Origin: JBFHRE01 sp041746105
GTDB lineage: Bacteria > Actinomycetota > Acidimicrobiia > Spongiisociales > ZC4RG35
DNA length: 64,000 nucleotides
Assembly: GCA_041746105.1 (NCBI GenBank)
Contig: JBGTHP010000002.1
Coordinates: forward strand, 3,213 to 67,212
Reading direction: 5' to 3'
Within the stretch, counting starts at the first letter, position 1, and each line of letters starts with the position of its first letter. This document shows, one piece after another, positions 33,078-42,831 of this stretch. Both the position numbers and the translations under genes were made by a program. The notes under the pieces are model-generated. The model did not search any database, had not been told where the DNA came from, and saw only the letters and a list, made by a program, of their open reading frames with translations.

Positions 33078-34247
33078 TTATCCAAAGGCCCTGGAGTCGA
33101 GAGCAACTTCTGCGCGAACCGAGCGGTGGAGCCACGCCGCGCCGAGACCCCCAAGGAGGGTGACTCCGGCCAGCACCGGCACAAATCCGTCGCTGCCGGC
33201 GAGGCTTGCAACCAGCACCGGCATCGTCATTCCGGCGTAGGCCACCGCGTAGAACGAGCCAGTCAGGGCGCCCCGATCCCCCGGGCTGGTGGTGAGATCG
33301 ACCATCCGAAGACCCGATGTCAGGCACAGGCCCGAGGCGGCTCCCATCGCCACCGTCGCCGGGATCAGCAAAGGCCACAGGTCGGTGCCGAAAGCCAATG
33401 TGCCGAGGAGACAGCCGACGCTTCCAACGGCCAACCCGATCGGAGCTGCCCGACCTGGGCCGATTCGGGCGACGGCGGCCTGGGCGGGAACGATCGATCC
33501 CATGCCCAACCCAGCCACCAGGCCGGTGACCAATACGGCGATCGACCCCATGGCGGGTCGAAGCAGGACGGGGAATAATCCGAGGGCCAGCGACGGAAAT
33601 CCAAAGACCCCCAGCGCTGTCGGGGTCATGACCTTCAGGAACGGCGTCAACGTGCCGGGGGGAATCCCGAGACGGGGGCGGATGCGACGGCTTCGATCGG
33701 GGGTGACCGTTTCTTGAATCCTCCGTAGGGCCAAAAGCCCAGCCGCCACCAAAACCAGATGCACCAGATAGGGGAGCGTGAGCGGGCCCGGTGCCCATTG
33801 CGCCAACACACCGCTGAGGAGGGCGCCACCGCCGAATCCGCCATACAGAACAAGACCGGTCAGGCGTGCCCCCCAGAGACCGTCCTCGACGGAGAGTTCG
33901 AGCATCCATGCGCTTGCGACGGTGAAAACGATGCCGGAGACCGCACCCAGCAAGAAACGTCCCAGCAACAAGAGTCCGAGTCGGTCGGCTCCAACCATCA
34001 TCACCATCGAGGCGACAGCCGAGAGAACGACGCCGGGGACCATCACTCGCCGCCGTCCAAGAACATCGGAAGCCGGCCCGGCGTATATCAACGCCGGGGC
34101 CAGGCCTACCGGGTAGATCGCAAAGATCCAGGTGACCAGCCACGCCGAGAGATCGAGTCGCTCCTGATACAGCAGGAGGAGGGGGGTCGAAACGTTGGTG
34201 CCGAACGACACCGCGAACAGCGCAAAGGCGAGCGACCGCCGGCTCAC
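33078..34247 (-). CDS. Major facilitator superfamily transporter
   Basis: The 389-residue protein has about 12 membrane segments with a central loop. The first loop carries the MFS motif PASDVLGRRRVMVPG, and the second half a matching PGDRGALTG. No substrate signature is visible. The start GTG overlaps the stop of the thioesterase-like gene (34244-35047) by four bases, so they are co-transcribed. It could be an exporter tied to the thioesterase's product, which is inference. Confidence 0.85.
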   Translation of the reverse strand: MSRRSLAFALFAVSFGTNVSTPLLLLYQERLDLSAWLVTWIFAIYPVGLAPALIYAGPASDVLGRRRVMVPGVVLSAVASMVMMVGADRLGLLLLGRFLLGAVSGIVFTVASAWMLELSVEDGLWGARLTGLVLYGGFGGGALLSGVLAQWAPGPLTLPYLVHLVLVAAGLLALRRIQETVTPDRSRRIRPRLGIPPGTLTPFLKVMTPTALGVFGFPSLALGLFPVLLRPAMGSIAVLVTGLVAGLGMGSIVPAQAAVARIGPGRAAPIGLAVGSVGCLLGTLAFGTDLWPLLIPATVAMGAASGLCLTSGLRMVDLTTSPGDRGALTGSFYAVAYAGMTMPVLVASLAGSDGFVPVLAGVTLLGGLGAAWLHRSVRAEVALDSRAFG

Positions 34248-35047
34248 CGCGAGTGGCGTTCGACGATCTGGGACTGGTTGATGCGTCCGAGCAGACCATC
34301 CTCGTCATAAACCCTCGTGTCGGCGAGGCCGATGCCGGTGTTGTGCTGATGTGAGAACGAACGCATCCCGATCCATTCTCCGGTGGGCAATCGGTGCGAG
34401 TAGAGCGTGATGTCGGGGTTCACATATAGCCACTCTCGCGGGTCGAGCATCTGGGCGTTCCCGTTCGACATGTCTGCCAGGGTCGCCAGCCGCACGAACG
34501 GGGTGGTCGGTTCACCTTCCATGACGTCGGTCTTGAGCCTGAACCACGACATGCCAACCCGATGTGCAAGAAAGCTGTTGTCGAACGTCCGGATTTCCAC
34601 GGCGTCACGGTGGAACCGTCTGAGGTCGTCAGGATGGGAAAAGAGGCTGCCGCCGTCGACAGGGTCGGCAAGTTCCGGCCCCGGTGGTGCCTGCCAGCCC
34701 TCTTCTTCTTGCTCTGGCAACTCGATCGACGTGGTTCTGATCTTGAGAGCGGAAGCCCGGCCCACCATGACGTCTCCCGCCATCAGAATGGCGTCGACCA
34801 CCTGGAGTCGGCGCCCGTCCCTTCTCACGATCGTTTCCACCGTGAGCGGCGTGAGCGGAACCGCCCGAAAAAGGTCGATGGTGAACCGAACGACCTGCAT
34901 TGTGGCGGCGGTTGGAACCTGTTCGACCGCATATGCCATCAGCCCGGAAGGGGGGCTTCCGTGCTGCGCATCGTCCGACCATCCCCCGCGGGCAAGATCG
35001 GTTGGCATGAAGAATTCGCCGCGACGGGTGAAAAGGGCATCGCTCAC
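34244..35047 (-). CDS. TesB-like acyl-CoA thioesterase family protein
   Basis: The 267-residue protein is a double-hotdog thioesterase-like protein: AQHGSPPSGLMAYAVEQV in the first hotdog, VVRFTIDLFRAVPLTPLTVE, then NGNAQMLDPREWLYVNPDITLYSHRLPTGEWIGMRSFSHQHNTGIGLADTRVYDEDGLLGR in the second. The start is GTG 35047. A clear paralogue is at 36740-37528, with the PhoX-like gene between them on the other strand. The substrate is unknown. Confidence 0.82.
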   Translation of the reverse strand: MSDALFTRRGEFFMPTDLARGGWSDDAQHGSPPSGLMAYAVEQVPTAATMQVVRFTIDLFRAVPLTPLTVETIVRRDGRRLQVVDAILMAGDVMVGRASALKIRTTSIELPEQEEEGWQAPPGPELADPVDGGSLFSHPDDLRRFHRDAVEIRTFDNSFLAHRVGMSWFRLKTDVMEGEPTTPFVRLATLADMSNGNAQMLDPREWLYVNPDITLYSHRLPTGEWIGMRSFSHQHNTGIGLADTRVYDEDGLLGRINQSQIVERHSR

Positions 35048-35129
35048 CTATCGATCCTAGAACCTGTCTCCGTCCGACATCACTCGGCTCATCGCGATAG
35101 CCTCAGAAGGCAGAGGAGAGGAGATGCAT

Positions 35130-36641
35130 ATGGGCAAAGGACGTTTCAGGCGTCTGGCAATGGGCTTGGCCTTGGTGAGCGTGATGGCGATGGCGTTACC
35201 GGCAGCAGGTGCGCCAGGCTTTCTGACGGATAAGCCACTAGCGATAGAACTGCTGGTGCCTGGTTCGGCAAAGGCAATCATCAGTTCTGGTGACCAACTC
35301 GGCGACTTCGTGTTCGAGGGGATTCCCGACGGCGTGGGTCTGGCACCGGGAAGCAGTCAGAACACGGTTGATGTTTATGTGGCTCATGAACAGTCACGAG
35401 TCCCATTCCTGAGCCAGGCGGACTACATCGATTCGTCGGTTTCAAAGCTGACACTCCAGCGCAGTGTTGGTGGAGTGCTCGACGCATCCGTGCCGCTCGG
35501 GCCGGAGGCCGGTTTTATCCGATTCTGCTCGGCGTTCATGGCGGGACCGATGCATGGTTTCGAGAACTACACGTTCTTCGTGAATGAAGAGTCGAACGAC
35601 ATCATCGGAGTGCCTGACGGCGCAACCTACGGAGCCGATCCGTCGGTGGCCCCAAACCGGCAGGCAGGTTTCGCGGTGATGCTCGACACCAAGACCGGCG
35701 AGTACAAACAAATCGACGGAATGGGCCGCTACAACCACGAAAACAGCGTTGTTGTGCCCGGTGGCTGGAATCAGATGGCGATTGTCTCAACCGACGACAC
35801 CTTCTCGGCGACGACATCGCAGTTGTACATGTACACCGCGAGAAACAGCAATGCTGTGTGGTCCGACTCCGGCGCCATGTGGGCGTTCCAGGTCACGCAC
35901 AAGAACGGCGTTCGAGTTGATCGGTCCGATCCGTTCAACAATGCCAACGACTATCTCGACATCAAACCCGGTGACGAGATGGAGGGCCGCTTCATCAGGG
36001 TGCCGGCCTCGATTGCCAAGGGCGATGATCCAACAGTGAGCCCCCAACAGGCGCTCGAGGATTGGTCGAACGCCAACAACGTGTTCCAGTTCATCCGGTT
36101 GGAAGATCTGGACTACGACCAGAACAACCCGCGGATTGTCTACGTCGCCGACACCGGTGCCACCAGGGTCATCCCGAACGAGGCCACCGGTCGGATGGTT
36201 CGGGGTCCATCGGGCACTGTCGGACTTGCCGACAACGGTCGGATCTTCGGGTTCGAGTTCAACGCCCAAACTCCGACGCGAGTCGATCGTTTCTGGGTGA
36301 TGGCCGATGGAGACGCTCCGGACTCGGACGTTTACGTGCCATTCCGGTCACCCGACAATCTGGGCACGAGCCGCAAGAGCATGATGGTCCAAGAGGATGC
36401 AAGCGATGCCAAGATCTGGCATTACGACTTCGGATCAGGTCAATGGACCGCAGTCGCGGAAGTCACCGAATCCGCCAGTGAGACCAGCGGCATCGTTGAT
36501 GCTTCGCAGTGGTTCGGGGGCGGATCCTGGTTGTTGACAGTGCAACAACACGGCACGTTCGAGAGTTCGGAAGTTGTCGATGGAGTGACGATCAAACGAG
36601 AAGACGGCCAGTTGGTTCTGCTCCGGATCCCCGGTAGCTGA
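35130..36641 (+). CDS. Secreted PhoX-like (DUF839-type) protein
   Basis: The 503-residue protein has a cleavable signal peptide (1-27, ending AAG-A). The rest has propeller-like segments such as VDVYVAHEQ, FVNEES, NHENSVVVPGGW, RIVYVADTGAT and the C-terminal SPDNLGTSRKSMMVQEDASDAKIW, which resembles the SPDN motif of PhoX/DUF839 proteins. It is likely surface or extracellular; the phosphatase role is not certain and metal-ligand residues were not checked. ATG 35130 is preceded by GGAGAGGAG with a good six-base gap. A strong terminator follows at 36665. Confidence 0.55.
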   Translation: MGKGRFRRLAMGLALVSVMAMALPAAGAPGFLTDKPLAIELLVPGSAKAIISSGDQLGDFVFEGIPDGVGLAPGSSQNTVDVYVAHEQSRVPFLSQADYIDSSVSKLTLQRSVGGVLDASVPLGPEAGFIRFCSAFMAGPMHGFENYTFFVNEESNDIIGVPDGATYGADPSVAPNRQAGFAVMLDTKTGEYKQIDGMGRYNHENSVVVPGGWNQMAIVSTDDTFSATTSQLYMYTARNSNAVWSDSGAMWAFQVTHKNGVRVDRSDPFNNANDYLDIKPGDEMEGRFIRVPASIAKGDDPTVSPQQALEDWSNANNVFQFIRLEDLDYDQNNPRIVYVADTGATRVIPNEATGRMVRGPSGTVGLADNGRIFGFEFNAQTPTRVDRFWVMADGDAPDSDVYVPFRSPDNLGTSRKSMMVQEDASDAKIWHYDFGSGQWTAVAEVTESASETSGIVDASQWFGGGSWLLTVQQHGTFESSEVVDGVTIKREDGQLVLLRIPGS

Positions 36642-36664
36642 ACCTTCAAACGACCAAATGAATC

Positions 36665-36690
36665 GACGGGGCCCTTCGGGGCCCCGTCTT
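36665..36690 (+). terminator. Rho-independent terminator after the PhoX-like gene
   Basis: GACGGGGCCC (36665-36674) pairs perfectly with GGGCCCCGTC (36678-36687) around a loop TTC, followed by TTTCG. The stem is ten base pairs, all strong. Confidence 0.85.
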
Positions 36691-36739
36691 TCGTTACGGT
36701 TCGCGGTCGAATGATGAACAAAGATCAAAACGGGGCCAG

Positions 36740-37528
36740 ATGAGAAACGATGCCTTCTACTTCACGACCCGTGACGGCGTGTGGTTTCAGCCAACGGAGC
36801 TGACCAGAGGGCCCTGGGATGCCGACGCCTGTCACGCCGGTCCCCCGATAGCCCTTGTCGTCAGAGCGCTCGAGCGTTTGATCCCACACCACCGGTTTGC
36901 TCGTCTGTCGGTCGACTTGATCAGACCCATCCCGATGGCCGGCTTCACAGTGGAGGTGGAGGTCGAACGTGCAGGAAGGTCGATGACTCTGGCGTCGGCG
37001 CGGATACTGGACGATGAAAAGGTGTTCGCCAGGGCGTCGGCGCTCCATCTCCGGACAATTGAGGACTTCGAGGTCGCGACCGCGCCCACCGATACTCCGA
37101 AGTTCGAGGATGCGGTCCCGGGACCTTTCCCCATCACCGACACGCTTCACGATGAAGTTGCGTTTCCGGCGTCGATCGAAGTCCGTTACGACCCTTCCGG
37201 TTCTCAGGGCGCCGGCGGCCCAACGACCGTTTGGATGCGGTCTGTGCCGTTTCTGGCCGGAGAGGAGCCCTCCGGGATGCAACGGCTTTGTCCGCTCGCA
37301 GACTCCGGCAACGGGATCAGCTACAACCAGTATCTCGATCGGGTTTTGTTCGTGAACCCCGACCTCCACCTCTCGGTCCACCGTGAACCCGTTGGCGAGT
37401 GGATCGGCGCTTCAGTTCTGTCGCACTGGCAGAGTGACGGGACCGGATTGTCCGACGCCGAGATGTTCGACGAGTCGGGCCCGGTGGGGAGGGCGGTTCA
37501 GAGTCTTATTCTGAATCCCGCCGGCTGA
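36740..37528 (+). CDS. TesB-like acyl-CoA thioesterase family protein (paralogue)
   Basis: The 262-residue protein is the paralogue of 34244-35047: GVWFQPTELTRGPWDADACHAGPPIALVVRAL at the start, LSVDLIRPIPMAGFTVEVEV, then GISYNQYLDRVLFVNPDLHLSVHREPVGEWIGA..LSHWQSDGTGLSDAEMFDESGPVGRAVQSL. The shared elements (TELTRG/TDLARG, FVNPD, SVHREPVGEW/SHRLPTGEW) show a common origin, but identity is not high. It is an acyl-CoA thioesterase-like protein of unknown substrate. Confidence 0.82.
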   Translation: MRNDAFYFTTRDGVWFQPTELTRGPWDADACHAGPPIALVVRALERLIPHHRFARLSVDLIRPIPMAGFTVEVEVERAGRSMTLASARILDDEKVFARASALHLRTIEDFEVATAPTDTPKFEDAVPGPFPITDTLHDEVAFPASIEVRYDPSGSQGAGGPTTVWMRSVPFLAGEEPSGMQRLCPLADSGNGISYNQYLDRVLFVNPDLHLSVHREPVGEWIGASVLSHWQSDGTGLSDAEMFDESGPVGRAVQSLILNPAG

Positions 37529-37536
37529 GCCTGGAA

Positions 37537-38523
37537 TCAGCTTTCCGGAAGGCCGAACTGGGCGGCGATGTCGCCCCATACGATGGCGGCCAGTTTTTGG
37601 CCTCCGGCCGTGGTGAAGTGCACGCCGTCGTTGAGTCGCATGTCGACGACGTCGCCGGTGGCATCGGGAAGAAACTCTGAGAAGTTGCCGTCGGGTCCGG
37701 TGAAAGGTGTCCAACTGTCGATGTAGGCCACCCCCTCATGTGCGGCTGCCTCACTGTCGAAGATCTCGTTGAGCACTGCGAGTTTTTCCCGGAACGAAGC
37801 CGATCGGACCACCGGCATCCCCACCCACCACAACTCTCGCCCTTCTGAGGTGACGGTTTCCATCACTTGCTGGACCCTTCGCCGGTATTCGGCCACCCAC
37901 TCGTCGGTCCCGAACGGTTCCCAGACCCCATCGATTCTGATGTCCTGGGCGTCGTTTCCGCCAAAGAAGAGAACAACCACTTCCGGGTTGTGGGTCGATG
38001 CCGCCTCGGCTAGGACCACATTCCAATCGATGAAATCTGGCCTGGTCAGGCCGGATTCGAATTCGTAGCGAACCTCGACCGTTGCATAGGCCGTACCTTC
38101 CGCCAGGTTCTCGAGCATCGGTCCGAACTGTCCAACCATCGAGTCGCCGCCGACATAAACCCTCAGAGGGTCGGCGGTGGTGTAGACCCGTGCCGCTTCG
38201 ACCCCGGTGGTCGCGGTGGTCGCCGGGACGGGGACGCTCGTTGTCGTGGTGGTTGTAGCCGGAGTGGTATCAGTGGCTTCGGCTCTGTCCAGGGCGAGGT
38301 CGATGGCGTGGCGGGGTCGGTCCAGCCGCAACAGGTCTGATGCCGCGGCGACGGGCCGAGCCAGGAAAACGGCCGCCGACCGTGCCGGCCCTGCCGGTTG
38401 CCGCTCGGCTGTGCGCAATATGTCTTCTGCATTGAGGAAAAGACCGAGCAGTAGCGCCACGACCATCACAGCCAGGGCAACGCCTGCCGGCATCGTGGGT
38501 CGTGGTGGTGAGGGATCGTGCAT
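37537..38523 (-). CDS. SGNH/GDSL-type hydrolase, membrane anchored
   Basis: The 328-residue protein has an N-terminal membrane anchor (about 13-30), a Thr-rich linker (about 90-110, many ACC/ACG codons) and an SGNH domain with VGGDSMVGQFG (block I), LFFGGNDAQD (block III) and NDGVHFTTAGG (block V, Asp-His). Ser, Gly, Asn and His residues are present in proper order. The ATG overlaps the stop of the MBOAT gene, so the pair is coupled. It probably transfers or removes acyl groups outside the membrane. Confidence 0.88.
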   Translation of the reverse strand: MHDPSPPRPTMPAGVALAVMVVALLLGLFLNAEDILRTAERQPAGPARSAAVFLARPVAAASDLLRLDRPRHAIDLALDRAEATDTTPATTTTTTSVPVPATTATTGVEAARVYTTADPLRVYVGGDSMVGQFGPMLENLAEGTAYATVEVRYEFESGLTRPDFIDWNVVLAEAASTHNPEVVVLFFGGNDAQDIRIDGVWEPFGTDEWVAEYRRRVQQVMETVTSEGRELWWVGMPVVRSASFREKLAVLNEIFDSEAAAHEGVAYIDSWTPFTGPDGNFSEFLPDATGDVVDMRLNDGVHFTTAGGQKLAAIVWGDIAAQFGLPES

Positions 38524-39905
38524 CAGAATTGGAAGTAGATGAAGGGGGCGACGCCTTGCGGGCCCAATCCGTCGAGGGCGAGCAGGAAGCCTCCCATGAT
38601 GAGTGCCATGGTCACCGGCGACAACCTGCCGAAAGCGCTCCGTAGATCGTATCGCACACGGTCGGGAAGGTATTGAACGGCGATTCCTCCTGTGACCAAG
38701 GCCAACAAGGGCAAGGTCAGGCTGGGAATCGGCCCCCAATCCGCGAGCCTCGACAGAATCAACCCGGCCGTCGCCAGGGAATCTGATCGAAACAGGACCC
38801 AGCCGAGGCACACCATGTGAAAGGTGGCCACGCGGCTGAGGGCGGGCGGCAGTTTGGTGGGACCACGCCACCGTTCCCAGGCCAAGCCCAATCCGTGGAG
38901 CCCGCCCCAAAGGACGAATGTCCATGCAGCGCCATGCCACAAACCTCCGAGCAGCATGGTCAACATCACGTTGCGATACGTCGCCCGCTCACCGGCTCGG
39001 CTCCCACCGAGTGGGATGTACAAGTAGTCGCGCAACCACCGAGACAGTGTGATATGCCAGCGCCGCCAGAAGTCCTGAAGTGAAGTCGCCGTATAAGGCC
39101 GGTCGAAGTTCTGGGGAAACCTGAACCCCATGAGCAAGGCAACGCCGATGGCGATGTCGGTATAGCCGGAGAAGTCTGCATAGATCTGGACTGCATAGGC
39201 ATATATCGCAACCAGGACCTCCAGCGCCGAATAATTCTGAGGTCCGGCAAAAACCGGGTCGACCAGGCTGACCGCCAGGGTGTTGGCAACGACCACCTTC
39301 TTGAACAGCCCGCCCGCGATCAGGAGAAATGCCTCGGGCGCCTCAACTCTTCTTGGGTCCCGTCTTTTCGCCAGCTGAGGGAGGAACTCCGAGCTACGCA
39401 CGATCGGGCCTGCCACCAGTTGGGGAAAGAACGCCAGAAACAGTGCGAAGTCGCGGAGACTCGTCGGTTCCTGTTCCCCGCGGTAGATGTCGATCACGTA
39501 GGAGAGGGCCTGGAACGTGAAGAACGAGATGCCGACTGGAAGCGTGATGTTGAGAAGCGGCAAAGGCAGATCAACCCCGATCCTCGAAAACAGGTTGATC
39601 AGAGAAGTTGCGAAGAAGCCGTAGTACTTGAACCATGCCAGCAGACCGAGGTTCACGGCGACTGCCCCCACGACGAGTCGCTTGCGAGTGTTTCCTTCGG
39701 CCCGGTGGATGGCTTGGCCCGACGACTGGTTGACCACGGTCGAAAGGACGATCAATCCGAGAAAGCGCCAGTCCCACGCACCGTAAAACACGTAGGAGGC
39801 CGAGATCATGAACCAGGTCCATACCCGGCGATTGGGCTGGAGGAGCCAATTTGATGTGAGAACAACCACGAAGAACAGGGCAAACTGGATCGTGGGGAAC
39901 AGCAT
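38523..39905 (-). CDS. MBOAT-family O-acyltransferase (AlgI-like)
   Basis: The 460-residue protein has some ten membrane segments and the MBOAT/AlgI core: NFDRPYTATSLQDFWRRWHITLSRWLRDYLYIPLGG and WHGAAWTFVLWGGLHGL with the conserved His. It should move an acyl (probably acetyl) group across the membrane for attachment to a polymer. The SGNH partner follows (one-base overlap), a pairing known for alginate, peptidoglycan and teichoic acid modification. The acceptor polymer here is unknown. It is divergent from the DUF4015 gene. Confidence 0.93.
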   Translation of the reverse strand: MLFPTIQFALFFVVVLTSNWLLQPNRRVWTWFMISASYVFYGAWDWRFLGLIVLSTVVNQSSGQAIHRAEGNTRKRLVVGAVAVNLGLLAWFKYYGFFATSLINLFSRIGVDLPLPLLNITLPVGISFFTFQALSYVIDIYRGEQEPTSLRDFALFLAFFPQLVAGPIVRSSEFLPQLAKRRDPRRVEAPEAFLLIAGGLFKKVVVANTLAVSLVDPVFAGPQNYSALEVLVAIYAYAVQIYADFSGYTDIAIGVALLMGFRFPQNFDRPYTATSLQDFWRRWHITLSRWLRDYLYIPLGGSRAGERATYRNVMLTMLLGGLWHGAAWTFVLWGGLHGLGLAWERWRGPTKLPPALSRVATFHMVCLGWVLFRSDSLATAGLILSRLADWGPIPSLTLPLLALVTGGIAVQYLPDRVRYDLRSAFGRLSPVTMALIMGGFLLALDGLGPQGVAPFIYFQF

Positions 39906-39969
39906 TCCGAAGGATCGTAATTCGTCGGTCGCTATTGGGTTCGCAGAGGGTTTCGGCTACCTTCGCGCA

Positions 39970-41580
39970 ATGGGCGCGACCATTTCTCGAACGGGCTCGG
40001 CCGCCCCCGGACCTGGCCCCACTGTCCGATTGAACGCGCGTGGTCGGGCATTCTTCACGGTGATCCCTCTGGTCATCATCGCAACCATTGCGATGTGGGT
40101 CGGTCGCGCCCCAGAGCCGTCTTTTTCTGAGCCGCTGGACGGTTTGGTGCTTGGGCCCGAAACTCGAGAAATCGGAGTCTCATTCTCTCGCCCGGTCGCA
40201 CCCGAATCGGTTTCCGCCACCTTGAACGACCAATCGGTTTCGATTGCGGTCGAAGGCGCATCGGGGACAGTCTCGTTAGGACCCCTCGCCGGCGGCATCT
40301 ATCTCCTCGCCGTTTCGGTGGACGGCCGTCTCTTCGATCCGAGTGCGTCTGCGTCTTTTGAGGTCGATGCAACCGCCCCGACGCTGACGGCGCCGGCTTT
40401 CGACGTGGCCGCCTCGGTGAACAAACCGTTCAGTTTCGAAATTGCGGTCGACGATCCGCTTGCGGTTGTGACAGTCGCCGGGGCGGAGGTCCAGGTCGCA
40501 GATGGGGTTGCGACGGTTGACCTCGAAAGGCCGCCCCGCGTTCCGCTGGAAGTGGTGGCCGTGGATCCATTCGGGAACGAAGCCTCTTTGACTCTGGTGG
40601 TTCCCATCAATCTGGCCGGGGCGCCCGGGCAGGAGGCCATCCGCGGGGTTCACGCCACCGGATACACCTGGGCAACCGAGGAGTTGCGCCAGCCGATCCT
40701 CGACGCGATCGCCTCTGGCATCATCAACACCGTTCAGCTCGACCTCAAAGACGAGGCAGGAGATATCTGGTACGACACCGGTGTTGCCCTCGCCCATGAA
40801 CTTGGCGCCGTCACCGTGTTGTGGGACCTCAAGGCGGTTGTCGACGACTTGCACAATCTCAATGTCAGGGTTGTCGGTCGCGTCGTCAATTTTCGCGATC
40901 CGCGCCTGGCCGCCTACGCGGTCGAGACCGGCCGCATGGATTGGGTGGTCCAGAACCCCGACGGCACCGCCTTCGGCAAATACGGTGGATTCACGAATCC
41001 TTTCAATCGAGAGGTGTGGGAATACAACATCGCATTGGCAGAAGAAGCGGCACTACTCGGCGTCGACGACATCATGTACGACTACGTGAGGCGCCCGGAT
41101 GAGAACATCGAAAGGATGATCTTTCCGGGTCAGGTCGGCACGCCGGAAGAGGCAATCGTCGAGTTTCTGGCGGCGAGTCAGGTGCGCATCCACGCCGCGG
41201 GTGGCCGACTCGGCGCCGCAGTGTTCGGTATCGCCGCCACTCGCCCAACCGAAATCGGTCAAGACATACCGCGGATATCGGAGGTGGTCGACTTTGTTTC
41301 TCCCATGGTGTATCCATCTCACTGGGGCCCCGGCGAATACGGGGTAGCGGATCCGAACTCACAGCCGTACGAGATCGTTTACGCGTCGATGTTGGATTTT
41401 ATCGAACAGACCAGAGCCGGAGGGGCCGAGGTCATCGTGTGGCTCCAGGACTTCAGCCTCGGTGTCGACTATGGACCGGACGAGGTGAGAGCGCAGATCG
41501 ACGCTGCCGCGGCTGCGGGAGTCCCGGGGTTCTTCCTCTGGGACCCGAAAACCACCTATACATGGGCGGGTCTGCGGTAG
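39970..41580 (+). CDS. Membrane-anchored glycoside hydrolase-like protein (DUF4015)
   Basis: The 536-residue protein has one N-terminal membrane helix (about 25-45), two Ig-like beta domains (about 55-225) and a C-terminal TIM-barrel domain of the DUF4015 family (about 230-536). Barrel motifs include AIRGVHATGYTW, VQLDLKDEAGDIWYD, GVDDIMYDYVRRPDE, VVDFVSPMVYPSHWGPGEYG and GVPGFFLWDP. Acidic residues in these positions could be catalytic. It is likely a surface polysaccharide-acting enzyme. ATG 39970 was chosen since the open frame upstream overlaps the divergent MBOAT start region. Confidence 0.82.
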   Translation: MGATISRTGSAAPGPGPTVRLNARGRAFFTVIPLVIIATIAMWVGRAPEPSFSEPLDGLVLGPETREIGVSFSRPVAPESVSATLNDQSVSIAVEGASGTVSLGPLAGGIYLLAVSVDGRLFDPSASASFEVDATAPTLTAPAFDVAASVNKPFSFEIAVDDPLAVVTVAGAEVQVADGVATVDLERPPRVPLEVVAVDPFGNEASLTLVVPINLAGAPGQEAIRGVHATGYTWATEELRQPILDAIASGIINTVQLDLKDEAGDIWYDTGVALAHELGAVTVLWDLKAVVDDLHNLNVRVVGRVVNFRDPRLAAYAVETGRMDWVVQNPDGTAFGKYGGFTNPFNREVWEYNIALAEEAALLGVDDIMYDYVRRPDENIERMIFPGQVGTPEEAIVEFLAASQVRIHAAGGRLGAAVFGIAATRPTEIGQDIPRISEVVDFVSPMVYPSHWGPGEYGVADPNSQPYEIVYASMLDFIEQTRAGGAEVIVWLQDFSLGVDYGPDEVRAQIDAAAAAGVPGFFLWDPKTTYTWAGLR

Positions 41581-41598
41581 TCGGAACCGCCGGACCGA

Positions 41599-42831
41599 TC
41601 AAGGTTGACGGCCTGTGATGATTCTGGCGCCCCGCCGAAACGTCACGTAGTTCCACCCCCAGCTGATCAGCACCAGCAGCCTGTTGCGGAAACCGATCAA
41701 ATACGCGATGTGAATCGCCAGCCACGACACCCAGGCAACGAAGCCACCGAACCGGAGGATACGGAAATCGGCGATTGCTTTGGCCCGGCCGATGGTCGCC
41801 AACGACCCCTTGTTGCGGTAACGAAAGGCTCTCCGAGCTTCACCCTTCAAATCCGCTTCGATCTGGCCCGCTACGTGTTTTCCCTGTTGGATCGCGGCTG
41901 GTGCCACACCGGGAACTCCGGTGATCGCCGCCAGGTCGCCGGCGACAAAGACCTCTGGATGGGCGGGGACCGAAAGGTCTGGGCGAACCTCGACCCGACC
42001 GGCGCGGTCCAGACTGGCGTTGAGCACCCCGCCGAGCGGTGCGGCTTTGACTCCTGCTGCCCACAGGACGGTCCCGCTCTCGATCCTGCTGCCATCGGCC
42101 AAGGTGACGCCATCGTGGTCGACTGCTGAGACCATCGCCCCGGTCATGACCTCGACGCCGAGTGTCTCTAGTTGGCGCTGGGCCGAGGCCGACAATGTTG
42201 GGGGGTAAGTGGGCAGGACTCTGTCTCCGCCTTCGACCAGAATCACTCTGGCGTTGGCGGGATCGATCCGATCGAATTCGCTCTGCATGGCATGGTTGGC
42301 GATTTCGATCAATGCGCCCGCCAGTTCGACGCCGGTTGGTCCCGCTCCGACGATTACAAACGTCAAAAGCTGTTTCGCCTGATCGGGATCCTGCTCGGCT
42401 CGTTCGAAAGCATTGAGAATCCTGCGTCGTATCTCGAGAGCATCTTCGATCGTTTTCAGGCCAGGAGCTGCATCCGACCAGCTGTCATGTCCGAAATACG
42501 AATGGGTTGCACCCGCCGCGACTACCAGCCAGTCGTATGGGACGACCTCATCGTGATTGGTAGTGACGGTTCGACTGTCCAGATCGATCGAGGTCACCTC
42601 GCCGAGGATCACTCGATCGACGTTGGGTTGATTCCGAAAGACCGAGCGGATGGGATAGGCGATGTCAGACGGGTTGAGACCCGCAGTTGCCACCTGGTAG
42701 AGAAGCGGCTGGAAGAGATGAAAGTTGCGGCGGTCGATGATCGTGATCGAGACATCGGCATTGGCGAGGGATCTGGCGGTGTTGAGTCCCGCAAATCCGG
42801 CTCCGATTACGACCACTCGATGGAGGGACAC
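41599..42831 (-). CDS. ndh: Type II NADH dehydrogenase
   Basis: The 410-residue flavoprotein transfers electrons from NADH to quinone without pumping protons. The FAD loop VVIGAGFAGLNTARSL lies at the N-terminus and the NADH loop VIVGAGPTGVELAGALIEI in the middle, followed by AGDLAAI and AAIQQGKH. The C-terminal amphipathic/hydrophobic end (VAWVSWLAIHIAYLIGFRNRLLVL) anchors it to the membrane. GTG 42831 with GGAGAG upstream is chosen; the frame is open to 42867. Confidence 0.93.
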   Translation of the reverse strand: MSLHRVVVIGAGFAGLNTARSLANADVSITIIDRRNFHLFQPLLYQVATAGLNPSDIAYPIRSVFRNQPNVDRVILGEVTSIDLDSRTVTTNHDEVVPYDWLVVAAGATHSYFGHDSWSDAAPGLKTIEDALEIRRRILNAFERAEQDPDQAKQLLTFVIVGAGPTGVELAGALIEIANHAMQSEFDRIDPANARVILVEGGDRVLPTYPPTLSASAQRQLETLGVEVMTGAMVSAVDHDGVTLADGSRIESGTVLWAAGVKAAPLGGVLNASLDRAGRVEVRPDLSVPAHPEVFVAGDLAAITGVPGVAPAAIQQGKHVAGQIEADLKGEARRAFRYRNKGSLATIGRAKAIADFRILRFGGFVAWVSWLAIHIAYLIGFRNRLLVLISWGWNYVTFRRGARIITGRQP

